Positions 20,791-30,811 of a stretch of DNA of 64,000 nucleotides are shown here, in pieces. Source of the stretch: Adiantum capillus-veneris (taxonomy: Eukaryota; Streptophyta; Polypodiopsida; Polypodiales; Pteridaceae); the NCBI GenBank assembly GCA_014529385.2, contig CM043966.1, positions 88,872,587 through 88,936,586 on the forward strand, written 5' to 3'. The notes beneath the pieces are model-generated. The model made no database searches. It was not told the origin of the DNA and saw only the letters and a list, made by a program, of their open reading frames with translations. The stretch's first letter is position 1. The number at the start of each line of letters is the position of its first letter. A program made the position numbers and the translations under genes.

Positions 20791-21056
20791 TATAGTGTGC
20801 ACATGCGTCCGTCTCGCAAGTCCAAGCGATTTCAACAATTTTGATTGGCACATGTAAGCCTGTTGCACACATGCATTTGAATAATAAGCATCCGACATTT
20901 CACTTACAATAAAGAATTGAAAACCAAGTTCTTTTTTGTGTGAGGATGTGGGAAAAGACACTTTGATTGGCTATGAGAGCCATCGGTGGTTCTTCTCATG
21001 GTCGGTCGGTTGAATTTTCTCTTAATTTTTTTTGGGCTTTTCTTCAAACCTTCAAT

Positions 21057-21058
<2 letters not shown>

Positions 21059-21126
<68 letters not shown>
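21059..21126. repeat. (CT)34 microsatellite
   Basis: Uninterrupted CT run flanked by GATC and CGTTGCTCTAGTGCTTGC, the same right flank as the array ending at 17985. Confidence 0.95.
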
Positions 21127-21129
<3 letters not shown>

Positions 21130-21194
21130 GCTCTAGTGCTTGCAAAAAATATCCACACGCAAACACATAGCTAAACCATTGTACTCGTGCACGC

Positions 21195-21440
21195 ACGTTA
21201 AATTGTTGTACTCCCCCCTGCGCACACACACAATAGCTAAGTTGTTGTACTTGCACACACACATAGTTAAATTGAAGCCAAAAATCTTGACACACATTGT
21301 TAAATTGTTGTACTCCCCCCCTGCACACACACACAATAGCTAAATTGTTGTACTCGCACACACACGTAGTTAAATTGAAGCCAAAAATCTTGACACACAT
21401 TGTTAAACTGTTGTACTTATGCGCACACACACACACACAC
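21195..21440. repeat. About 2.4 copies of a 102-bp CA-rich tandem repeat
   Basis: GTTAAATTGTTGTACTCCCCCC recurs at about 21198 and 21300, with a diverged form at 21403. TTAAATTGAAGCCAAAAATCTTGACACACATT recurs between them. It also holds CA runs. Confidence 0.8.
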
Positions 21441-21539
21441 ACACAAAATAGCTACACTATTGTACTCACGCGCACACGCGCGCACACACATTGTTAAATT
21501 GTTGCTCACACACACACACACACACTTATCTAGCTGACA

Positions 21540-22243
21540 ATTCTTTAGCTAATCCTTGGCTGACTGCTTCCCTCTTTGGTGCTTTAGGCCGATGTCAGTC
21601 TTGGACATAGGTTCATGCCTACATCTTTTAGAATGGCCTCTTCTATACACATAACCTTCAAGGTTTAGAGAATGGATTTGGTTTTGGACAAAGAGCCTCA
21701 CCTTTTGGACTTATACCTGCACACACATTTACTCAGGAGTTAATTGTAGATGTCATTTATGAAAGATAATATATAGCCACTCATAATTACTCAACTACAC
21801 ACCTGCTTCAATACACCCTGTCGTGTTTGATAAAAGGCAACTCAGTTAAATATGATCAGACAGTCACCGTGATTGGGGATACGGTATATCACGAGAAGTT
21901 GTTACTTCTTTGCAAATATGTACCTACTTATCTGCACCTACCTAAAGGCTTGTAAGCACTTGGCAAAAAAACAAGGGTTCATTTGCTTTGTATAGTGCAT
22001 GTATTTACACACACATATCCTCCACATGGCTTGCAATAAGGAGCTCTAATGATTGAACTTACTTTTTTCTCCCCTTATGCATAATATAATCCCTATCAGG
22101 AGGCTTTTTGCACGCTCATACTTTTAGAACATAGCGCAAGTTGGCTGGAGCTGTGCTCGCCCCTCTCAGTTCAACAAACCCGTGGGTTTGTTTTCTATCT
22201 CTTCTGCTTGATCCCTATCTCACACACATACGCTATGTTATCT

Positions 22244-22244
<1 letters not shown>
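21540..22244. other. Unassigned sequence
   Basis: No coding frame longer than background, no RNA gene and no clear repeat seen. Confidence 0.55.
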
Positions 22245-22304
<60 letters not shown>

Positions 22305-22335
22305 TACGCGCACACACACACACACACACACACAA
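22245..22335. repeat. (CT)n-(CA)n compound microsatellite
   Basis: CT to about 22301, then CGTGTACGCG and a CA run to about 22335. Confidence 0.94.
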
Positions 22336-22339
22336 GGAT

Positions 22340-24600
22340 AGTCTCTATCAGGTTTCACACATAGGGATCAGAGTGGTCCCCCATCCTTAGGCCTCCTCCA
22401 ATACTCGAAGCACCTTCTGCAATCTGTTATCGAGCAGGACAACATTACCTGGAAGCGGCCTTCTCAACTTCTTCTATGTCTCAATGCATACATCAAATTA
22501 TATTGGCAAGCAAGATGGTCTCCCTTGCGATAGCTGATGTGGAGTATCTTCGGGCTACTACTGCATATGCTCTGACACACAACACCTGCTTCAACAATCA
22601 GGAAAGCAACATCGTCCAGGTAGGTGCATCTGCACCTACTCAGTCCGGTAGAAAGAATATATTATGGTTTTTAAAAAAATACATGTGACAGATGTTCTTA
22701 ATCTGCTAAATAGAATCTAAATATAACTTGATGATGAGATTGTTACTTTGGGAATATGACAGTCACTTTGGACAACTTTTATGTTGTTGTAATCTCAACC
22801 AGTTTATTGATCATGAGGATATAGTGTTTTCTTTGACTTTGTTAAGGCGCACGCACGCGCACACACACACACGATGTTCTATCTTCCCTTGTCCCAAGAC
22901 CACCCCTTGCACCCTCGTGCCCGCCTTGCAATCGTACGCACTCATATCCTACCGCAATAGTCTCACACCATTTGGGTTGCTCATGTTTTGACTTGCAGAA
23001 AAAAGTCTACATAAATTAACTTGATCTAGTTGGGATATGGTTTTTGGAAATGATTTGTCACTCTTTCTCTTTCAGTAACCTCATGTGAGGGTATCGTAGA
23101 TGATGGCTAGGACTGGATTTTTGAAAATATTGAGCAGATACAAAGGAAATGCTGTCGAAATTCCTACAAAAATCGAAAAGACATACACTATGTAACTTTA
23201 AAAAGAACATAGTATAGGGAATGATGATAATGAACATAGTATGGGGAACTATGAAATTGGGGTTGATTCCCTACGATCATAATATACATTAGACTTTTTG
23301 ATGGGATACATTTATAGAGGCTTATTGCATATTGCTGTATTACGGGTTTGAGGTCCTTTCAAATTCTCATATTTGGATGAATCTCTAAACTATCATGGAT
23401 GGTTGCTTATGGTATATTTTGGCTGACTGTCGGAATACAAATAAATGGCTATGTAATTGTTTTCAAATCTTCAAAAGACATACACAATATGAGACGTTTG
23501 TCATTACTTGTTTTGACAGTACTAGCTTTGGACATTAAATGGATTTTTTTAATAACTGAGCATATGCAAAGGAAATGTTGCAAAAAAAATTTGTACATAA
23601 GTTAGCTTATAACTATTTTTTAGGCTCAGTCGGAGGATTACTACATGGTACTCTTAGACGTAGATATGTTGTAGGAACTATGGGCATAATAGTATAAATG
23701 GTACATGGAACTATAGATAGACATTTTGAACTCTTTAATGATCTCTAGTTTAATCAGTAAATGTCAAACTACAGTTCTTCATTTACAGTTGAAATGGTTT
23801 CCAAATATTGAGCTTAGATGGTTAATCTGGCTATGTTGCCGAGAAACTTACTCAGAAAATTTTGGTTTTCTAATGGTCAATACTGATGTGTTGTCTGTGC
23901 GAGCAAATCAGGCTTGTTACAAATGTATGTCGTAAACCTTTGAGCTTGATAGGTTGAAAACATTCTCTCCTTGATTGAATAGATGTATAGCTTTTGAATT
24001 TAGTGTTAACGCTTTACTTTGAACATACTCCAATGTTTTTAAATAGAGCCTTAATCCTCACGTGAGGGTCTCGGATTAGATGGCAATGGACTAGACTTTT
24101 GAAAATTACTTCAAAATACAAAGGAGATGCTGTCCGATTTTTTCTAGTATTAAAATATGAAAACATTATCGTAAATTAAGGACTCATTCTTTAAACTTAA
24201 TATTTGATCTATGTTATGGTGTTAGCTTTTGTTGTAATTTTTGACACCAATAACAAGGGGAGGGAGTCGTTGACACCTGTCTTCCCAAGTAATGCCAGTT
24301 CTGACAGCTTGTGTTTCTTGGATGGTGACAGGTAAGAGATTCTTTCCTTGAGATTACAATGAAAACTGCAGTAGTAACAGAAGATCGTCCAATATACCAG
24401 CTGGATCCTTCTCCATGTAGATGTAGTGGAAGCTCATCCCAAAGGATGGGCACATAGAGATACAACACTAACATATTATATTGTAGTGATCAAAGATCAA
24501 TTTTTTTGTATTATCCATTAGAGATAAAATGTTGTATTGGTGTATATGAAATGATAATTGAGGTTTATGGCATCTTGTTTTAAAATATTGATATATTATT
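22340..24600. other. Unassigned sequence with three diverged short repeats
   Basis: No gene recognised. A roughly 90-base unit recurs at about 23080-23180, 23510-23600 and 24055-24150. It contains TGAGGGT(A/C)TCG, GGACTGGATTTTTGAAAAT and ATACAAAGGA(A/G)ATGCTGTC. The copies are spaced 430-550 bases apart and may be old transposon terminal or internal repeats. Confidence 0.5.
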
Positions 24601-24689
24601 TAATATAATTGTCTAAGTATGGTTCAATTATAAGGGGATTTAGAGCTTCAATGATAAGACAACACAAAGAGCTTATACCGCTAATATGC

Positions 24690-24800
24690 AAAATACATCA
24701 TGTTTGGATGTTCGTTGTTTTGAATGTGGAGAGTTGGGACATTATTAGAACAATTACCCACATCTAACTAATAGAGCAGCAGTAGCAACTGAAGTAGACT
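24690..24800 (+). pseudogene. Gag zinc-knuckle remnant
   Basis: CFECGELGH is readable at 24716-24742, followed by a stop and a Tyr where the last Cys should be. This is the CCHC knuckle of a decayed LTR retrotransposon gag. Confidence 0.5.
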
Positions 24801-24897
24801 AAGGAAACTACCCTTTTGGACATAATGGTAGATGAGTTGGTAATGAGAGTATGACTACCCTCACTTTTTCTTTAGATGAGGACATCTCGAATCCCTA

Positions 24898-25800
24898 AGT
24901 TGGGGAGATTGTAATGTACCCAACATTTTTCAATAAAAACTATTTCATTTACTTTACAAAACTGTTTAAGGTTCGCATTTTGTTAAGTAAGGCAGAGTTT
25001 TATTGAAACAATCGGATCAAAAATCAAACTCTGAAACTATTAATTGTGGCCCTTATTCACTTGGAAACAATAGGTAAGATAAGAGTTGATCCTTAAGAAA
25101 GGAGGAGTAATTTTAGAAAAGAGAGAGTTTGAATTTTAGAAAAGGACGAATATTTTTAGGAAAGAAGAAGTAGAAGAGTATTTTTAGGAAGAAAGGAGTA
25201 TGTATTTCCCAAAAATAAAATAAAATTAACAACCACGAATGCATGCGAACTTATTTTTCTACTTTTTGCTATTGTTAGCTTTGATTTTGGCCTTGAGATC
25301 CTATATAAAGATCCCTCTCTCTTCACTTTCATCACATACACAGAAGCTCTCAGAAGCGAAATCTCTCTTGCCTTAATGTCAGAGTTACCTTATCTCCCTC
25401 AATCTCTCACTCTCAACCCATCTCCAACTACAACTCCTTCTCTACCATCGTCCTACTGTCCCTCGGATTCTTGAGTTCTCTTTCTCTCTTTCCCTCTTTT
25501 CTTTCGCGGTATGATGGTCCCAAAACGAGTGACTCAAAGCTCCAAGAATGCTCCTATCATTCCTCCTTGAAGGAGGAGGTATCACTTGTCAAAGAAGTTG
25601 AAGCCACCCAACCTCCAACATGGAAGGTAGTCGAACACGTTGCTAATCTGGTAAGACAAATTTATAATTCTGCATTGTTATTCATGGTGGTGACCTGGGA
25701 AGCCAAGCATAGGAATTCCCTTAAACCTTCCAAGAAACGTGATTGTCTCACAAGAAACAAGCATAATGTTTTTATAGAGTAGTGAAAGGGCCGTTTGATA
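24898..25800 (+). repeat. Probable 3' LTR start of a decayed LTR element
   Basis: GTTGGGGAGATTG is a polypurine-like tract and is followed by TGTAATGTACCCAACA at 24910, a plausible LTR start. A TATA box (TATATAAAG) lies at 25302-25310, followed by a CT-rich candidate start region. The LTR end was not located; it may extend further right. Together with the knuckle remnant this marks a Ty3-type element with most of its interior deleted. Confidence 0.4.
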
Positions 25801-28206
25801 AATTGTCACTATTTGATAAATTTTTATTGCTTTATAAACAATTATTGCTTAATAACTTATTATCGTTCGATATTAAGAGTTGATTTAACATGTTTGAAGA
25901 ATCATTTAAAGAGAAAAATTGTTGAGCGAATATTTTTTTTTCCTTACGGTTAGCAATTGGGAAAGTCACGCAATTTTGTTCTCTTTTTATCCCTCGCTGT
26001 TAGCGAGATGTCCTTGCAGTTAGCAATTGGGAAAGTTGTGCAATTTGTGGTAAGCGAATAACTAAATCCTTTGCAAAGGCTCTATTGGTTAAACAGAGAA
26101 AGTCCAGCAGCAAACTCATAAGAAATTGGAATATTCTTTTTGTTGAATATAGGATTGTCTTAATTAGGCATTCTTTAAAATGTTTTGGTGATGTTTGAAG
26201 GGCTGTATGAACGAACCTATGTCCAGAACTAATAAAGGAACCATGTTTATATATGTCAAACAATGTGGTAGTAATTAAAAAACAAGAGGAATGGGTGAGT
26301 GCGGTATGGAAAGTGGGAGACTAGTATCTAGATGGATTAATGTCTACGGACGGGTGGACCCGATTAGTCAAGTACTTTTCACAAGATTACTAGTTAGTTT
26401 AAACTAACTCTCATATCATATTTATGGTTTATGAATTGCGGCCGTGCCTCTTAAACGTGGGGGAAAAGACGTTTATAGGTTTTAAATATCTCAATGGGAT
26501 TTTATCATTGTGATATAGGAACTAGCTCCCATTGAAATCCCTTGATTATCGACATAGCCAGTGGCGTATGACCCTTACAGCCATGCTCATGATGGATAGA
26601 GGACTTCCTCTCTTCTATTGCTCATATCTCTGCTTTGTGGAAACGGAGTAGGGTGTCTTCAATGGAACTTGAGAGTAAAGAAAGGCCATCTATCAAGTCA
26701 CCCCAATATTACGGAGTTGGAGAGCACCTATTACTCCTAGCACAAATCGAGTAGGTTCTTATCGCAATTTTTAACCCAATTCTTTGTTATTTATAAATGT
26801 TTATTTGCATATTAGTAGCCTAAGGGGTATGTTTTTCGTCTTTGCAAATTTGGTGACTAGGATGTGAACAATCCTTTGGCACGTGGTGAAAAGAATTCTT
26901 GTGGGGCTTTCTGCATTGAGGACTATCCTTAAGGCAAAAATAAACAAAACGTAGCTGCTAAATGAAATGTACGCTACTAAAATTAACACCTATTGAATAT
27001 AATATATTTTTTGCTATTGAAATGTAACTGGTGCAGGTAGTATATTACACAATAAAGAAACAAAACACAGTTGCCACCCTTATCTGCCAACGCTAATACC
27101 CTGTGGGAGGGCACGTCGCGTGCCCTTCCCCAAACAGCTATTAATGAACTATTACTTGGAGCATGTTTTTGATCTTGCCTCCTTATTCTTTGGTGCCCTT
27201 CTTTAAAGAGAGCCCCAATGCCGTGCTCCCTCAACACGTCTCTCTGTTCAGCCCTCACCCCTCTACAGAGGTGGACCCTTAGTGCTCGTATAATACGGGC
27301 CAATGTGACCCATTGCTTGAATTATTTATAGTTGAGAACTTCAACACCTTTCAAAGTAATTATATCTTTAAACGTTTCCCAACCCACACTTAAAGCATAT
27401 TAATGAGTGCATAGTAATATTATTTAATTGTAAAGGACGTTATAGGAAAATAAATGTCTTTCGTTTTTGGTGTTGTTTTTTAACTTAGTAACGTTTTGTT
27501 ATTCAAACATAGAACTCACGGTTTCCATCCTTTGTCTAAGTCTAGCTCACTCAAGGTTTCCATCCCTTATTTAAGTCTATGAGGTCTACCATTCATCTGG
27601 GTTCTATAGATGGTTGGAAGTATCATTATATTTGGCCCTCAATCAGGGTAGAGGCTTGTAATTGTTGCAAAAAAACGACAGGTTGAATTGAAGTTACACT
27701 TCATTAAGGAATATTTTGATCGATTGGATCTTCCTGTCTCACTTAAAAGCCTTTGTTGTTAAGCCATGAAGACGTGAAGATTGAGCCAATTGAGATGTCC
27801 ACTAGTGACATCCGGTTCCCTCATGTATGCTGATAAACTTATCAGTTCTATAAGGTATTTATTGACCTTGATAGCAACACATCAACAGGGATTTTAAAGA
27901 ATTCAAGTGTCCTATCAATCATCCACAATTGCCATTAAATACTAGTTTACATGCCGCACTGTCCAGCTACAATGAAGTCCGTCAAGTGATGGAGTTGCCC
28001 AGGATCTATGAGGGCTATATAGTTTCTGAACTTCTGCCATGTGTCACTTCTTTAATGCATGGAATGGAACAAAAGAGCGATGGACACACTTGGATAGAAT
28101 ATTGTCACTTGTAGCTCAGATTGTTTTGATGGGTTGTGTGAATGAGCCGATGCGCAGGTCATTTGAGGTGCCTTAATATTGATTGCTCTTACTATTACGT
28201 TTCTAA
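25800..28206. other. Unassigned sequence
   Basis: AT-rich stretch without a recognisable gene. A 106-codon minus frame at 26983-27303 and a 61-codon plus frame at 27929-28114 match nothing I know. TTAGCAATTGGGAAAGT occurs twice, near 25950 and 26015. Confidence 0.5.
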
Positions 28207-28629
28207 ATGCCTAATGAGACAAAATCGAGAGGAAGGCTAAGGAAACACTATCCTGTTGGTCTAGTAAAGGTAGAATATGGTAAAATTGCATGTAAGCATT
28301 GCTCAAAGATGCTTGAAATTGTGAAAGAATGTTATGCTACAATTTACTATTCTATCCCACGGGATCGCATGAACACAACAAGATGTATGATACATTTGGG
28401 CAAACATAATTATCCTTATGAAGAGGGTGTCAATAGAGACTATGGATAGAAGATGATAGTAAAATTGGATTGAATGCTCAAATGAACCCCTCATGCACTC
28501 CTAAGCAATTGGAGATGGCTGTGGCACAAGACTTTGACATGGAGATGCTAATAAATAAGGAGCCCCAAAACACTACAATGATTGAGGAGGGCAAGTTCAT
28601 TTGGAATGTTGGAGCTTGTGACTCCATTG
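28207..28629 (+). pseudogene. Unrecognised zinc-binding-like protein fragment, cut by element A
   Basis: Frames at 28207-28449 and 28470-28629 read in order KIACKHCSKMLEI (C-x2-C), PRDRMNTTRCMIHLGKHNYP and PKQLEMAVAQDF, with frame breaks between. The Cys pair followed by an H-x2/3-H-like LGKHNYP suggests a zinc-binding domain such as those in transposase-like plant proteins. I cannot assign a family. Copia element A is inserted at its right end at 28630, and the continuation is not found beyond 38134. Confidence 0.4.
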
Positions 28630-28803
28630 TGTTGGGGTATAAAGTCCAATGTGGTCCCCCAGGTAAGTGGGCGGGCCGCCAGGTATGAAAACCTAATAAG
28701 AACTCACTATGCTCTACACATTACAATAGAGCCAGTTCACCATATCGTTGTGCTCTTCTTCTCGCACTCTCTCTCGCGTCGCACTTCCGCTCGTACTCCT
28801 TCA
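28630..28803 (+). repeat. 5' LTR of copia element A
   Basis: Runs TGTTGGGGTATAAAG to CTCCTTCA, 174 bp, and matches 37942-38134. Confidence 0.93.
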
Positions 28804-28804
28804 A

Positions 28805-28817
28805 CTAGTATCAGAGC
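28805..28817 (+). promoter_or_regulatory. Primer-binding site of element A
   Basis: CTAGTATCAGAGC just after the 5' LTR matches the initiator Met-tRNA primer site TGGTATCAGAGC with one or two changes. The leader 28818-29257 after it is noncoding. Confidence 0.7.
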
Positions 28818-29257
28818 TCAGATTGAGGCTCGGGGCAGCATTGCAGGAATCTAGAGTCACCTGCTCATATTGGAGTGAGATTCGATAGGCGAAGACATGG
28901 CCCCAAATCATGAGGTCATCTCGGCCACCGTTCGGCTTCGACAAAGTTCTGCACATGCCATTTTTGACTACGGGGTCTAGGTGGGTGCGGATCCGACCCT
29001 GCAAATTTGGGGTTTCGGCCTACGACTGCAGGTGCTGAGGATATCGGCACTCCCAGAGTGCTGATTTGTGGCTATCTACACATCGAAGGACTGCTCACAG
29101 TTCTTGGAGGCGTGTCACATACAACACGGGCGCATCTACACACAGACTGTAGGCGACATCCACTAGTTCATCAGGTTGATATTGGTTCAGAGGTCAGTTT
29201 ATAGGGGAAACTCTGCCGAATTTTTCCAAGGAAAGTAAACTACTGTGAAGCGTAGCT

Positions 29258-30615
29258 ATGGCTGGATCACAGGACATGGATCACAGGACACTGCTCTTTA
29301 CAATATCAAGAAGCTGGATGGAACCAATTTCCCATTATGTAAGAAGCAGATTTGACACGTGTTGGTACAAAAGAAGCAGATAAAACCTATAAAGCTCAAG
29401 GGGATAAAACCAGAAGATATGGACGAAGATGAATGGAGCGAAATGGATGAATTGGCACTTTCCACCATTATGCTGACTTTGGCAGAAAGCGTTTACTTCA
29501 ATGTAGCAGACGAGATGTTGGCTTATGAAGCATGGACAAAGCTGAGTGATCTTTATGAGAAGCAGAGTGCAGCTTCACAGGTATACTGGATTAAGAAGCT
29601 TGTTGACTTGAAGATGAAAGAAGGGACACCTATGTCCAATCATCTGAATGAATTCAACACCATCTACAGTCAGTTGTCAGCTCAAGGTGTCAAGTTTGAT
29701 GAACCTGTTAGAGCTATGTTCCTGTTGATCACATTGTCAGAAAGTTGGGACACTTTTCGCACAGCTTTGAGTAATTCTGCACCTCCAGATGGTTTGACCA
29801 TAGCAGGTGTAGAAGGCAATCTGCTTACTGAAGAAACCAACAGAAAGACAATGGACAAAGGCAAAGGAACAACCTTAGTTGTCAGGGGAAGGACCAAAGA
29901 AAAGTACAAAGGTGGAAAGAGGAATCAGTCTCGTAGCAAGTCCCACAGTGCTAAAGGCAAGAGTGACATAGAATGCTACCATTGTGGCAAGAAGGGTCAC
30001 ATGAAAAGAGACTGTAGAGAATGGAAAGCAGAAAAAGGCAAAGAGAAAGCTGAAGACCATGGTGAGAAGAACAAGTCCTCAATGAAGATTCAAGAAATAA
30101 ATGTGACAAACACTGTTGCAGAGGATGACAGTCTAGTGTCAGGAGACATCTACTTCTTGAAGAATACAATGGACTCAGCTCTTCTTACAACATCTGATGG
30201 ACATGCACTGAGTGACTGGATTATAGACTCAGGGGCATCACTTCACGTGTCTCCAAACAAGGAGTGGTTTACCTCTTCTGTGACCACTAAAGATCATGTT
30301 CGGCTAGGCAATGGGCAAACATGTGAGATCTTAGGTGTTGGAAATGTTCAATTGAAGTTTCAGAATGGCTCTTCTTTCACGCTGAAGAATGTGAGACATG
30401 TTCCGCAATTACAAAGAGCTTGATCAGCACAGGTTTACTTGATGATGCTGGCCATGTCACCACTTTTGGATAGAACATGTGGAAGATATCCAAGGGTTCT
30501 ATGACAGTAGCACATGGAGTAAAGTCTGGAGGACTTTACATGATTTATGTATCAAATGTCTCTAAAAATGTAATCAATGTAACCGAGCAGCCGAACGTTT
30601 CTTTGTGGCATAGCC
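29258..30615 (+). pseudogene. Copia gag-protease of element A
   Basis: An ATG at 29258 (MAGSQD) lies in a short duplicated stretch (GGATCACAGGACA twice) that shifts the frame. The matching frame then reads YNIKKLDGTNFPL, meets a TGA after KKQI, and is open from about 29359 to 30423. Domains: UBN2-type gag, CCHC knuckle (CYHCGKKGHMKRDC, about 29973-30014) and protease (WIIDSGASLHVSP, near 30220) with intact D-S-G. A one-base shift at about 30415 ends the frame. The pre-integrase part continues in another frame to WHS at the B insertion site (30611-30615). Confidence 0.85.
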
Positions 30616-30811
30616 TGAAGTCGCGGAGCGGAGCGTGGGTCGACTCTCTCTCACACACACACACAGTGAGCTTACACAGTACACAGTACGCAGAGATCTG
30701 TTAGAAGGGTTATCTCCCAAAATCCTTAGTATTCACAAAGAATATGTTAGTATATACAAAGAGTTAGAGGTAAGTGAGTTAGGCGGGCGGCCGGCCATAT
30801 CCGCATAAGAG
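30616..30811 (-). repeat. Truncated 3' LTR of element B
   Basis: Matches 34993-35188 from TGAAGTCGCGGAGCGG to CCGCATAAGAG, then changes abruptly to RT sequence (TCTCTCAATGCGCATACC). Confidence 0.92.

Larger units (their letters stand above)
20570..21180 (-). repeat. Dispersed repeat R2, copy 1, upstream of the F-box fragment
   Basis: The reverse complement matches 55600-55870 (NATGGCTCTCATAGCCAATCAAAGT type sequence and the CT/GA array with TTGCTCTAGTGCTTGC). It also matches units of the tandem array at 50780-51220 (GTGCCAATCAAAATTGTTGAAAT). It includes a TG/GC run at 20732-20790 and CT array 21059-21126. Confidence 0.75.

Noticed and set aside
26983-27303. 106-codon minus frame as a gene
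   Set aside because: No domain, no repeat partner and no supporting context; it could be chance.
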